This document shows positions 26,725 to 39,298 of a DNA stretch of 64,000 bases, piece after piece. Source of the DNA: Salvator merianae (Eukaryota > Chordata > Lepidosauria > Squamata > Teiidae). The notes beneath the pieces were generated by a model. The model ran no database searches, was not told the origin of the DNA, and saw only the letters and a program-made list of their open reading frames with translations. Within the stretch, counting starts at the first letter, position 1; every line of letters begins with the position of its first letter. The position numbers and the translations under genes were made by a program. The DNA lies in assembly GCA_003586115.2 (NCBI GenBank), contig QVOM02000090.1:11152632-11216631 (forward strand). Direction: 5' to 3'.

Positions 26725-29061
26725 CACTCAGCCCACCCCGCTATCCTGTCTCTTACCTCCAGATGGCGAGAGGAAATTGCAGGTGACCGAAAAAGAAATA
26801 CAGGAATTTATTCCTATGTTTTGTCACTGTCATCTTTGAAATATGATAGGAAACCAATTTTTTTTAAAATAAAATTATACATTGTGCAATTTGTTCAGCT
26901 TACTTTGCAAGAAGAAAGCTGTATGTTGCAAATCTCAGAATGAGAGCTTGAATAGTAACCAAGTCAATAGTTTGCCGCCATTTTGGTTTAATTTAAATGG
27001 CTCCTTTTGGAAGTTTGGTTCAGATGGCAATTCTCTACACACTTCCCTACAATTGAGTGGAGGTATATTGGATGGCCAATATCTATAAAAGGTCTGTGAT
27101 ACCACCGCACTTATGTCTTCATGATAAAGGGACCGCTGTGTAAATATAAAGGAATCAGGACCTTCAGTTGCCAGAGGAAATGGACTCTTCTTTAAAGGCT
27201 CTTGAAATTCCCAAACTCTGCTGATTAAGCTCAACTTTTCCCCCCTGCCAAGATGAACTATTTCCTGCTTTCCTTTCTTGTAAATATCGCCTGCCACCCA
27301 GCACCTTCTGGAGATAAAAACCTGGAACAATTAGTCATTTGCAGACATGCATTGGCACGGTGAAAGAAAACAGCCTTTGCTTCTCCGGATTGCCTTTGAG
27401 GGCAGCAGTGTTTACAAATGCTTCCCCCGTTATGCTAGTAATGTGCTCGTTCCCATTAACTTTCTGAAGCTGGGCGGCTCGCGAAATGCACCCTTCACTG
27501 AGGGAGATGGTAACAAAGATTGTTTCATTCATTGGTTACAGGACATTTGAAAAATAAACACGGGGCCAGGGAGGTAAGCTCTGTTTCATTGTCCTTCGGA
27601 AAAAATTTCCCCCTGCCACTCACATGTTAAAAAAATCATCTTTGGTAATGGTGAGGAACGGAATCTTGAAAGGCCGAGAGGTGTTTTTTGGGTTTTTTTT
27701 TTTTTTTAAAGAGGGGGTGTTCTGTGATTTTCTTACTCTAATGCAGAATGAACAAAAATCGCACATAATTCGTGGCCACCAAGTTGCTCTTGGGGCAATT
27801 AAGTTTTATTTAATTATTTAGTTTTTAAAAATTAGATCTTATTTTAAGATGTATAAAGCATACAATTAGCCTAACAGGTTTCATTCATATATTAATTTTA
27901 TTTGCACGTTGCCTTCTTCCCTCTTCAAAAGTTTCTTCTGAATTTCATGTTTCCTGCCCCTCCTGGTTTCTCAGTTCCTTCCTTCCTCCAACCTGTCTTC
28001 TTTCCTCTTCACTCTTCAAATCCAGCAATAACAAGTTCGTTCTCTAAATCCTGTAGAAAGTAAATAAATTAAGTATTAGAAAGATCCTATTCCTTTATTC
28101 TGAGGTGCTTTGTTCTAATTGCTTTTTTCCTCCTTCTAAGCAATGTTAAAATAGCCTTCACAGACCAGGGACGAAATATCTGAAAAAGTCTGGATTGGAC
28201 CTTGCTAGGATCTGCATAGGAAGAGGGATGAGTACTATGAGTGTTCTGGCACCCCCCTTCCACATTAAGAGTAGTCATTTTGTTGATAGGTTCTCTCACG
28301 CAGAAGGTGAACTAAAACTGGATTAAAAATTAGGTGTGAATGCAGGCCTGGAGGTACTCTTGCTGGTCAAAAGGAGTTATTGTAGGAACTGATGGTCCCT
28401 TCTCAGAATCTGGCTATTTCCATTTTGCAACTCATTACACATTTAGTTTAGATGAGTTTCCTTGGTCTAACTGTGACCTCTCATCTCACCCAGACTCGCT
28501 CCATCAAAAATGAAGGTTTTAGTGTTAGGATCAAATCTTTATCCTCCATTTCCAAATAGTTCTCATCTCCACTCTCTCTCTCCAGATTGTGTTATTTGTG
28601 AGGCACCTGAGCAGTCCACACCTTTTTGTCTTCCCTGTCAGAATGGCCAGATTTCCTGAATGTGTCCATTATCCCACCCTTGTTTGAACATTGCTTTGGA
28701 TATTGGTTTAACTTGCTTTAACGCTGCGCTCCTAATGAACTGTGAACCCCTTCGAAATGTTTCCTAAGATGTGTTAAAATCTATCATTAATTATTAATTA
28801 ATTGGTGGTTGATTAATGTTGATTCATTCATAATTCAGTCATCAAAGTAACACTTATCTGAATAATTAAGTGAAAGGGATTTATTTGTATTTATTAATAA
28901 TTAATATCTATTAACTTAATGTTTTAAATCAGTAAGTAAATAGTTAGATAGCCCATGCAATCTAGGGTCAACACTATCATTACAGAAACTGAGGCAGCTA
29001 AAGTTAGGTGTCATGAAAGGGCAACGAATCGTTGGTTATTTAATTGATTATAGTATTTTAG

Positions 29062-29300
29062 AACATAAGAGGATACCTACTGGATCAAGCCACAGCCCAT
29101 CTAGTCCAGCATCCTGTCTCCCACAGTGGTCCACCAACTGCTTTTGGGCATCTCAAGCAGAAGACAAGGACAAAACCTTCACCTGCTCTCCACACCCTGC
29201 AAATGGCCTTTAGAGGCATCCTGCCTGCCTCTCCAACCTGGAGGCAGTTCCTAGGTATCCATTCTAGTAGCCATTGATACACCTTTCCTCTTAGAATTTG
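29062..29300 (-). mobile_element. LINE 3' tail, unit 1 of a tandem pair (reverse)
   Basis: Runs from AACATAAGAGGATACC through CATCTAGTCCAGCATCCTG, CTGCAAATGGCCTTTAGAGG and CATTCTAGTAGCCATTGATAC. The next unit starts about 10 nt later. Confidence 0.82.
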
Positions 29301-29309
29301 TCTAACCCT

Positions 29310-29545
29310 ATAAGAACTTAAGAGGAGCTCTGCTTGATTGGGCCATGGCCCATCTGGTCCAGCATCCGGTCTCACACAGTGGTCCACCAACTGCTTCTGG
29401 GCATCTCAAGCAGAAGACGGAGGCAAAACCTTCATCTGCTCTTGACTCCCTGCAAATGCCCTTTAGAGGCATCCTGCCTGTCTCTCCACCCTGGAGGCAG
29501 TACCTAGGTATCAATTCTGGTAGCCACTGATACATCTGTCCTCCA
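29310..29545 (-). mobile_element. LINE 3' tail, unit 2 of a tandem pair (reverse)
   Basis: Same order and orientation as unit 1: AAGAACTTAAGAGGAGCTC, CATCTGGTCCAGCATCCGG, CTGCAAATGCCCTTTAGAGG, TCTGGTAGCCACTGATAC. The two differ at scattered bases. Confidence 0.82.
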
Positions 29546-30689
29546 TATTATAAACATTTCGTTCATAGGGAGAGGCTTTAGTGGAGATTAAAATGCTCAC
29601 GGTCCTAGATTAGCTATCTAATCTTGAATAATTATGCACCTTAACTTGGGAGAGGACTACTTTTTCCTCTTCCCTCAGTTATCTTCATTGGACTTGTTTA
29701 GCTAGCCTCACTATGAATGTGTTGTGGGGGAGAGATTTCCACATGCATTCCCCTCCTCTTGTCCCACCACTGCAGTTTTTGCCACAGTGGATCAAATATG
29801 ACATGGAAATTTGCATGATGGTGCCTGGCAGCAGGAGGTTAAGTAGGTCAGGCCAGTAGCCACTGGCACTCTGTCTGGCATCCAGAAGAGTGATTCAGAA
29901 CTCTGCTGCCCTAGAAGCAGGCTCCACTTTCAAGAGGAGACTGGGCACTGCATTTTTGGTCCACAATTACGTGTAGCCATCACACTCTCAGTGCTCGTTT
30001 GCTTTGGTCTGAGGGGGCCATGCAGATATTGCCCAATGTCTCCGTTTTATAACGTCCTGCCACTGTCTCCAACTTGGTTCCCTCCAGAGGGTCTCAGCAT
30101 CCTTAACCATTGGCCATGCTGGCTGGGGCTGGGGAGGAGGGATGCCCTGGATTGGTTGGAGGTTATCAGGGTGGAAGAGTCAACCTGGCATTTCACAGCA
30201 GCACCGCCAGTGTTAGCATGCATTTCTCAACTGTGTGGTAGCAAACGCAAGGAGAAGGAAGTTTAGAAACTAAGGCTCGCTTCATATTGGATAATATCCA
30301 TGTCAAATCATTGGGACTGCTCCGGGTCCCTCGGGCAGCGTTTTTTAATGTGTTGCACGTTTGTTGACTGATACGGCAAAGGCCGGGCTGCCGTTCCCAC
30401 AAACGACCCAGCAACCCTTCCAAACGTATTAGCAGTATAATCCAAACATTGATCCTCGCCTGATGAAAATCAAGGAGAAAGTCTGGGTAAAATATACAGT
30501 ATGATCCTCATTAATGTTTTGGTTCCTCCCCTCCGCCTTCTTTCATAAACGCGTGCCAGAAACAGGTCAAACTCCTTGCTACAGAATGTAGCTGAAGGAA
30601 GCTTTAGGAATGAACCAAATCTTTTCTAAGGACAGAGAATGTTGTGTTCTTCCAACTCAGAAGATTCCAGACTGGAAGTTCTAACGCAG

Positions 30690-30790
30690 GTCTTTCCAGA
30701 GGTTGCTAAACTACCAGTCCCATCATGCATTGCATTTGGCCAGACTGGTTAGATGGAGACTGGGAGATGCAGTTCAGAAATACCTGAAGG
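30690..30790. mobile_element. hAT-like MITE, diverged
   Basis: AAACTACCAGTCCCATCATGC and GGGAGATGCAGTTCAGAAATACCTG form the paired inner arms typical of this element type. Confidence 0.5.
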
Positions 30791-31047
30791 GCTGTAGCTA
30801 AGGTGCCCTAGCTCTAGGACTATCACAGGGTGTCTCCAGGCAGCCTGGGGAAACATTAGCTCTTAAAAAATAAAAAGCTGGTGTTTCCCAGCAGTGGAAG
30901 AAAAAAGAGGCTGCTAGATTAGCACAATATGGCGAAAAAGGGGCCGTGCAGTTACTTGTGGGCAGAGGGCTCTTCTTGGGCTTACCCAAGAAACAGTGGT
31001 GATAGTAGTGTTGCCACCAAGCCCTTGCACATCACAAGCTAGAGCTA

Positions 31048-31379
31048 GAGATGTGTAAAGTTTGCTTCGTGTTTGAAAATTTGATTAAATAGTTAGCGTT
31101 CAAAACTGTTCACATCAAACTGAGCATGCAGTTGTGCGAATATCCTGAAATTCAGTTGGACCAAACCAATACCCCACTCACAAACGCAAATAATTTGATC
31201 AAACAGTTTGTGTTCACTGTAGGGCTTTTTAAATGGAAAAATTGGTAATTTTTTTTTGTTTTTGAACAATTTTGAAATCGAACACGACCACCCATTTGTT
31301 CGATTAAATGGTTTGCCGAACAAAGCAATGTTTGGTTCGATTTCGAATGGAACACACAATTTTTGTTCATGCACATCTC
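31048..31379. mobile_element. Inverted-repeat MITE, GAGATGTGCACGAAC family, copy 2
   Basis: Left AGAGATGTGTAAAG, right CATGCACATCTCT; AGCTAGA lies on both outer sides. Inside it shares TTTGATCAAACAG, AGGGCTTTT and TTCGATTAA.TGGTTTGC with copy 1. Confidence 0.75.
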
Positions 31380-31817
31380 TAGCTAGAATTTCAGGACTGG
31401 ATTAATTCAGTGAAGGCTGGAGGTTGAACTCCTGCACTCAGACAAGGGATCGAAGCGAAATTTCTGACCAGATTTTGCGGACGGAATCCTTCAGAGAAGT
31501 TCTACAAGAAGAACCCAACCATTTACCTTCATCTCAATGGCTCATGAGAGATAACTTCCTTCTTGATTGTTCTCTTTGTCAGCCTTGAGTAGATTTTAAA
31601 AAACGCACTCCCCGCCTCGCCGCCAACCCTCCCCTTAACTTGTTTTCACAGGATAACATTTGACAACCCCTGAAGCTGACTTTCCATTTATAGAAAACAC
31701 ACTCCCACAGAGCTAGGGTCTAGAATAGGAGTAGGGTGGTGTTCTTCATTGGCCTCGCCATTGTGGAGCGAAATTTGCAGTTAAATATATAATTTGCACA
31801 CCCCCATCTTAAAACAT

Positions 31818-31857
31818 GGGCACACACACACACACACACATATATATATACACACGT
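31818..31857. repeat. (CA)n(TA)n microsatellite
   Basis: CA run passing into TATATATA and CACACG. Confidence 0.93.
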
Positions 31858-32031
31858 CCCCCCGCAAGCGGAAAGAGAATGGAGGGTGAAAGGGCTGAAG
31901 ATTAAAATGTAAACAGCAAAATTTATTATAATTACAAGAGTGTTTCAAATTATTTCCTTAAACGGCCACATAATTTACTTCTAGTCAAGGTCTCTATTGG
32001 TGGTGAAAGAGGAAACTGCTCGACCTTGGTG

Positions 32032-32053
32032 TGACCTCTGACCCTTCGGGTCA
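32032..32053. promoter_or_regulatory. Candidate nuclear-receptor site cluster
   Basis: TGACCTCTGACCC is a DR1 on the minus strand with one change, and the following TTCGGGTCA makes an everted pair with TGACCC. A further GACCTTGG lies just upstream. Short motifs occur by chance, so this is only a candidate. Confidence 0.3.
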
Positions 32054-32421
32054 GCACCCAAGGAATGCGCAGATGTCATGGTTCATAAGCAAGGACAGGA
32101 ATGCTCAGGTTTCCCAGGCCTGGAGGCGCCTGGTCTTGGATGGGGCCAGGCCGGCATGAGTATCCCCCTTTGAACTAGCCACTCGTACCTGAAATAAAAC
32201 TTAAAATAAGCACACACTGGCTCCAAAGGCGGAATAGAGATGTGAACAACAACAACGGAACAGATGTCAGACTCATTTTAAGAATGAGCCGATTCAGTGG
32301 GGTACAGGGAGGTCTGGGTAAATCTGTCTTTTTGAGTTTCTCTCCATTTCTCATTTTTCCAAACTGAAAGTTCTCTTTGACCCCTTTCCACAGCAACCTA
32401 GGCATTCTTTGGTCCACGTGA

Positions 32422-32422
32422 C

Positions 32423-32464
<42 letters not shown>

Positions 32465-32480
32465 TACATACATACATACA
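32422..32480. repeat. (CA)n / (CATA)n microsatellite
   Basis: About 17 CA units followed by CATA units. Confidence 0.96.
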
Positions 32481-33996
32481 GTGTTTCCTTAAAGGATGCA
32501 GGTTTGCTTAGCATTTTGGCCAATATGGACACTTCTGCAAGTGATTTGCTCGAGAGGGTCCATAGCTGCACATGAATCTGTGATTATTATTTAAATTAAA
32601 TAGGAAGACAAGGTGATTTGCAAATATATATATATTTATATATAGGGTTTGGGAACTTTTCCCAATGGATAGATTTGGTATGCTTTTTTGCTATTGTAAA
32701 ATTAACTGTGGTAGGCAGTAAGACTTCAATACAAGTAATGCTTGGTTTAGAGAGAGTTTTCTTAAGTGCAAAATGGTTTGAATTTCCCATTCCTACATCC
32801 ACTGATGTTGATTTCCAGGTAAGCAAGCATGCAAGTTCAGGATCATAGCATATTCAGACTTCTGTTACATGTATACACACACACACACTCTGTTTCTGAA
32901 AATTAAATTAAACACAGTTTTAGTGTAAAACATGTAATATATATTCACAATGCAACATCAATCACAATAAATTGATTGGAAAAGAAAACACATAAAGAAT
33001 TGAAAAGGAAAATAAGATTTCTATATTTCTTTGCTGAGAAATTCTTTTGGAAGAAAGTTAAATTTCACATTGGGACAAAACAATTGTTCACAGTAGCATG
33101 CTCCATTGCTAAGGTTCATATGTAAGTTCTTAGATCCTCGAGCAAATGAAAAAAGATCCCATAATCTACATGATTATTCTTTTTTAACTACTGGCAAAAA
33201 CTTCATGTCCCTTTTCCACCACAAAACCAGTAACTCAGTAATTTAAACTTGCTTTCAGCTAAATACAAAATGTAAAGAAAGTCACTTTAAGCTCAGGCCG
33301 GTGCCTCAGGAAATTTTAATTTAAAGGGAGGAATGATCAAACCCTGACCAATATAGAGACATATATTTTAAAGAAGTGGATTAGGGGAGAAATTCCAAGG
33401 TTTTAATTTTAAGATTGGAATCATGTCTTATACATCAACTTAAAATTTATATTAAAGGGAAATTGGGATTCTAACGGTCCCTTTCAACTAGTTGCAGTCT
33501 ACAAACCACAAGTTGTGCTAGCCATGATCAAAGTAGTTCTCAATTAGTTTGGTTTTAAATCACTATAATTGTCAGCGTAGCTTGTAATTGGAGAAACACT
33601 GTTTAGGAGGAGTCGTGAGGCTGGGTTGTAATCTTTAAGGGGAAGGAAAGAAGAAACTAGCTCTGAATGTTGTGTGATAATGACAGTCATTCAGCAAAAG
33701 TCTAGTGACAAAGCTGGGGGGAAGAGTGAAAAAAAATAGTGGCACATTCTGGTTCACTGTTTTGGAGAATGCTATGGTAACAATGCAGGAAACCAGGTAA
33801 CCAATTATGCATGCCCATGGGGAGTTTCCAGTTTGAGTTTTCGTTGGGTTGCACACTTCCCTAACACTGTGAGTTTCCTTCCATACTTCCACACCACTTT
33901 GTTTGGAGTCTGGGGTATCCTTAATCCAGGAGTTCTTTATCAGTCTGTTGCATTTCTCTGCAAAACATGGACAAGAAGGCTTGTTTTCAGTGCTGA

Positions 33997-34330
33997 ATAG
34001 TAGAGCAAACTGCCTGGAATGCAGATGGTTGCTGGTTCGATCCCCAGCCTCTCCCAGAAGTAGGCGGTGGCAAACCACTTCTCTGTCTCTGCCAAGAAAA
34101 CTGCATAGAGGGGCCCATGAAGTTTGGGAGTGGCTATAGCTCAGTGGGAGAGCAAACTGCCTGGAAAGCAGAGGGTTGCCAGTTCGATCCCCAGTCTCTC
34201 CCTGGAAGTAGGCAATGCAAACCACTTCTCTGTCTCTGCTAAGAAAACTGCATAGAGGGTGCCCATGGAGGTGAGGCACCTGTGCAGTTATTCTGAAGTC
34301 AGGCCCATCACAACCATACCCAACAACAGC
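33997..34330 (+). mobile_element. Dimeric tRNA-derived SINE
   Basis: Two head-to-tail units. Unit 1 (33997-34120) starts inside the tRNA-like head (AGAGCAAACTGCCTGG) and stops after GGGGCCCATG. Unit 2 (from about 34127) has a full head: GGCTATAGCTCAGTGGGAGAG (split here into A-box part TAGCTCAGTGGGAGAG), B box GGTTGCCAGTTCGATCCC, then the body and a tail ending ACCATACCCAACAACA. Not a tRNA gene: no acceptor-stem pairing and a long non-tRNA body. Confidence 0.88.
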
Positions 34331-36272
34331 ATCCTATCACCAGTAAATTTTTTTGTACGTTTGCTCGGCTAAATTATAACATTTCATCAAGCTCTCGTTG
34401 GTGAGCCACAGGACTCTAGTTTAAAAGAGAAAGGAAGAAACAAAATCAAAGTTGATCCCATAAGCCTGACGTCTGCTTGCCCCTCTACGTGCCTGGGAGA
34501 TATAGGCTGCATTAATACACATTGTAATGATTTTTAAAAAGCGCTTCTGGGGCAGCAGCACAGAGACATGAACATCTCATGACCACTCCGGACTCGAAAA
34601 AGTGGATGAGGGAGAAAGTGAGACCATGAGGGCCACATGGTATCCTCTCTGAGGCATTCTGAAGCTGGTTTTTTTTTTTTTTTTTTTGCTATGCATGAAT
34701 GGCAGTCTTAGTGTGACCCTAGTGGAAGTTAAGGGCCAGGCTTTGAAGCAGTGCAAATACTTGGAGCTATCCGTGGTCCTACCACACCTTTAGTTACCAA
34801 TAGGGCAACGCTGCTTGTGTGTCCTCTAAGGCAATGAGCAGCAGGCACGGGCAAGCACAGCTGGAAGCCCCACCCTCTGTTGCAAGCTGATTCGTGAACT
34901 TCCTCTGATGTCCATGCGGCATAGGAGGATCTTCAGTTGATCCTCATTGGGTTGCCTCTGATAAGTCCCATTGAGATCTCCAAGGATGTGATCAGAAATG
35001 CTTAAAGAGGCGCCCTCTGGGTGAATCTGAGTCTGTAATAACAAACATTCCCTCCCGCACACACACACATTCGCCTTATCCTGTCTTGAAGTCAGGACGG
35101 AGGATATCCTTGCTCTCCATGCCAAGCTGAAGCGGCTCATAGTTTCACCACAGTCCGTTCCTCCAAGACGAGGGGCTGCATCAGTGTATGAGTGGGCAAC
35201 CTGAGCGTTGCTGCTCAACAACAACCCCCCCCCCCACAAGGCACTAGGAGTTCCTTCAAGTGCTTTTTCCTGGTGAAGCTGCAGACCCCATCAAAGGCAT
35301 CTTGGCTACCACTTTTCTTCTCTCAGGGCTAAGACCACACCTTCCTTCACTCATCTCTCTCTAACCATCTCTAGCCATGTTTGCGATTCCCCTTCAGTCC
35401 TTCTCCAGCCTGTCCTGGATTCTCTGCTGACCCCGGGGATCGGACGCGCTGTTCCGGCCAGACTGCACGCTGTATGTAGCTCTGTGCGAGCGCTGCGGAA
35501 ACCTAGACGCGAAGTCTGTGCAAACTTGGAACTTGGTACCCAGTTTCTCACACCCTTGTACATGGCAGACTTGCAACTCAATTGACAGTCTCCAGGTTTA
35601 TAATAGCTAACCTCCTTGGTTTCCTTGCAGTAAACATTTCACTCTAATGGAACATTATATTGGCCTCGCTTCTGTGGGCGCACACACGGGCTCCCTGCAT
35701 CGTGACAGACCAATAGATAAATAGATATCTGGATTTAATAAACACCCACATTCTGGGCTAATAGGGTAGACAAGTCTTTAGCAAGAGCAGAAGGCTAAAA
35801 CGGAATGCAGAAATGCCAGCGAGAAGTGTGCAACTGGAAAAACTCAGCAGCATCAAAAGGAGTTCAGCAGAAAAGCCAAAGTAGATTTGGGGGGGGGGGT
35901 CATGTTCTCTATAGTAGTAATGTTTTCCAGTCTTTCTGCTGCACAGAGTAAACATACGGATGATCTCATACGTCAATGATGTCTATTTGGGAGGGGCAGG
36001 ATGAAAAGGGTGGCACAGGAGGGCCAGCAGAGTTTTATTTTATGACTCATGAAAGAGAGGAAAAGTCTTAATTGGCCCTTAAAAGCAAGCATCGCTGTGC
36101 CAGAAGAATAAGGGGATGCTCTGGATTTATTTATTTCCTTTCTGGAAACGTGGCCTGTCTTTTTGGCTTCTGATGTGTTTTACTGTATTTACTGGAGGCT
36201 TTTTTTTTCTTTTTTCTTTTGCATTTATGCACAGCCCTGAGACCATGTGGTGGAAGGAGGTGTAAAAATAAT

Positions 36273-36311
36273 ATGAATGAATGAATGAATGAATGAATGA
36301 ATGAATGAATA
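36273..36311. repeat. (GAAT)n microsatellite
   Basis: About nine GAAT/TGAA units; the next sequence is a hAT-like MITE. Confidence 0.95.
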
Positions 36312-36329
36312 ATAGAACTTAGCACAACG

Positions 36330-36435
36330 TCTGCAGCCCTCCAGATGTCCCTGAGCGATGACTTCCTGCCAGCCCCCAAATCCCAGGAGTGGAATGCTGG
36401 GAGCTGTAGTCCAGGAACATCTGGATGGCTGCATT
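36330..36435. mobile_element. hAT-like MITE, copy 1
   Basis: Left arm CTGCAGCCCTCCAGATGTCC and right arm GGAACATCTGGATGGCTGCA are inverted; GGGAGCTGTAGTCCAGGAAC lies inside the right arm, as usual for this family. Confidence 0.75.
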
Positions 36436-36587
36436 TTGAGATCCTGGACTTAGCCCAAAGACAGATTCTTGCTTGAAGGAAGGTGAACTTTGCGGCTTCT
36501 GCAGCTCTGCAGCTCTGCATTCCCACTTGCACCTCAGACGCCAGCTGTGTCGTCCTTCTAAGAAGAAGGAAGGAGGTGCTGCTCAGT

Positions 36588-36735
36588 TTGCTGCCCTCCA
36601 GATGTTATTGAACTACAGCTCCCAGAATTCCACTTTCAGTAGGCTGCACCAGCCCCAGGGGGGAATGCTGGGAATAGAATGCTGGAAGCTGTAGTTCAGC
36701 AACATCTGGGTTGCAAATGGAACAGCCCTGAGTAA
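36588..36735. mobile_element. hAT-like MITE, copy 2
   Basis: GCTGCCCTCCAGATGTTATTG...CTACAGCTCCCAGAATTCC at left and GCTGTAGTTCAGCAACATCTGG at right form inverted arms; same orientation as copy 1, 150 bp away. Confidence 0.78.
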
Positions 36736-37064
36736 GAACATAAGAAACTTTCGGCTAGGTCACGCTGAGATTCATCATTTTCCTTGTAGGGACGCACAGT
36801 GACATGCTTCTAGGACATCCTTAAGCAGGAAACAGAGCCAATAATTGTCCCTTGATGCTAACCCCTGACAACCGATAGTCCAAGCAGAAGTAGGTGGCCC
36901 ATAAGGGCAAAGTGAGAAGAACCCCACCCCAGAAGCCTAAAGTCTGAGGTTGCATCTCCATTTTGCACTAGGGGTGGCTCCTTTCTGGGCAGATGGGGGA
37001 GGTGGCCTGATCCACCGAGGAAAAGGAGCCAGCATGACAACCAGAGGTGAGGTAGCAAAGAGAA

Positions 37065-37442
37065 TCTCCTTTGAAGGCTTCAGACATCTCCGTGACTTCC
37101 ACTGTCTTGTTTCTCAATAAGTTGGTCAATATGTCCATCTCAGCGAGGTCCTTCATCTTAATCAACTGGCAAGTTATGTCCAATGCAGTAGGGTCTTTGG
37201 GTTTTCCATGCACATGTAATGGGAGTGTACAATGCCATCGGGATGGGACTTGTGCTACACAAGCTGTGGGCTCCTTGATCAGTCAAACCAGATCACTGGT
37301 CGCGACTTTTACGCAGAAGCACAGAGATGGCAGCGGTCCAGCTGGAGTCTTCCCTTTGATCTCTCTGAACCTCACTTTGATCCACAACTGCTCCCTTACC
37401 GCTCTGTTACTTCTGGTACACAAGCCCCTCCGCAAGTCCCTT
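37065..37442 (-). pseudogene. Decayed coding-like stretch, family not recognised
   Basis: On the minus strand a single frame stays open from about 37442 to 36968 except for one TGA at 37283-37285. The implied peptide has well-mixed composition, including CQLIKMKDLAEMDILTNLL and a likely N-glycosylation site (NKT), unlike the low-complexity frames elsewhere. It may be a decayed exon of a cell-surface protein or an old transposon. I cannot name the family. Confidence 0.35.
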
Positions 37443-39001
37443 GAGGACCCTGGGTGTTAAACCTTCAATTTAGCTTCAATTCTTTAACCCTTTCATAGCC
37501 CCCTTTGTAAGCAAAGTCATTTCTGGGGGGGGAAAAGGATAATCTGCGCAAACCCTACAACTGAAAATGGTTTTGAATGAACTTGTAAGAACGTGGTGAC
37601 TTTCAGGAAAATAAATAAATAAATCCATGAAGCAAGAGTCCTTCCCACTTGCCACATGATCCTAAAAGGAGAGGGAGAGGGGGGAATAATACTTTCCGAT
37701 AATGTTTAGAGTTTAAAACTCGGACGCTTGCACTTTTGATGTGTCACAATAGAAGGCCAAGGGACCCGGCTACCAGATTCCACATTTATTGAGCCCAAAG
37801 GCTTCCAAGTGAAGTTGTTCAGGCCACGCATGGTTTAGCCAGTTTGAAGCAACAGTCTTCTTGGAGATGAAGGTTTTTCTATAGGCTTGCCCATTCCTTT
37901 TGGATAATTGAAAGCAGTCAGAGGTCAAACTGGCCAGAGGCATTTTGATTGTCATGGTAACCATGACTTAATCAAACAATCCTGAGATTCCAGGTTTGTG
38001 GGAACAGGCAGAGATCTGAAGAGACTGGAATTAATCAATCAAAGAGGGCGGGAAAAAAAAATCCTAAGATATATGACTTATCCTTCCAAATCTGTTACTC
38101 TCTCCTTAAACACACAAGAATTATACATGGAACAAAGCCCCTTTCAGAGTGAATACCTCTGATTTTTTGTTGTCTTCTTCCTTTGCACAAAATTTCCTAA
38201 ATATATCTCTGTTTGGCAACAGATGCCAAACTAGAGAGGGAATTTGGAAGGAAAGGGAGAATTGTAATTTAGAAGCAAAGAGGGTCTATTTAAAGATTTT
38301 TTTTAAAGAAACCCTTGGCTATACCACATGGAAATAAAGTAAAGGCTCACAGGTTAAAAATCAGTTGCCACAATAAATATTACGGTTTTCATGCTGAAAT
38401 CTTGACCTGCAATTGGTGATCTCGTTAGAAAAATAATTAGAATTCCATCTATTTCCCCCCCCTTACCTCTTAAGTTGTTATTCACCTAGTTACTTCTTCA
38501 TTCCTTCCTAACCTAGTGGTTGGCCAGAAAGGAACTTATTTAAAAACCTGATTTAAACTTGGCGAGCCTATGCCTATGTTTTACGCAAGTGAAGTCATAG
38601 ATTTAGAGATCTTACAGATAATTACAGAGGCAGAAATGTAATTATGACATCTTCATTTTTATGTCACGGATCAATGTCTCAACCTTTATTCCGATGGCCA
38701 ACATTTCAGTAGACATAATTGGCAGGACTGTACTTTAAATGTCATGTCAGCAGCAATTTAGGCACTTCGGAACAATGGTTTCTCAACAGATGTGGCTGCA
38801 TTTATCACAGGATGTTTAGGTCCAAACAAATTAGCAAAACGGAAAAAGCTACAGACACAAAGAGGAAGTTGTGGAAGGATTCGGGGTGTCTTTGAAGCAT
38901 GCATCTTTATTGTGAACCCCTAAGACATGCCAATTAATATACTTATATCAATGAAAAGAGGGCTGCTGCTTTGATTCATCATTAGGATGTAATATCTATT
39001 G

Positions 39002-39298
39002 TTGGTAGCACTGAACTGTGACCACCTCCTGGTTGACTAAATGGGCACCACCATGGGCATCTCAGTGCACTTTTCTTGGCAGAGATGGAGAACTGGTTTG
39101 CCATTGCCTACCTCCAGGGTGAGGCTGGGGTTTGAACTGGCAACCCTCTGCTTTCCAGGCAGTTTCTTCTACCACTGAGCTACAGCCACTCCCGGACGCC
39201 ATGGGCATCACTATACAGTTTTCTTGAGAAAGATGCAGAAGTGGTTTGCCATTGTCTTCTTCCAAGGAGAGGCTAGGGATTGAACCGGCAACCTTCAG
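39002..39298 (-). mobile_element. Dimeric tRNA-derived SINE (reverse)
   Basis: On the minus strand the upstream unit (39298 to about 39196) begins inside the B box (GGTTGCCGGTTCAATCCC) and stops after GATGCCCATGGCGTCC. The full unit starts GGGAGTGGCTGTAGCTCAG and runs to GTGCTACCAACA. Same layout as the 34-kb copy. Confidence 0.87.

Noticed and set aside
34127..34200. A functional tRNA gene
   Set aside because: A and B boxes are present, but there is no acceptor-stem pairing and the sequence continues as the SINE body seen in other copies.
33635..34279. A 214-codon minus-strand frame
   Set aside because: Reads antisense through the dimeric SINE; repeated peptide phrases come from the two SINE units.
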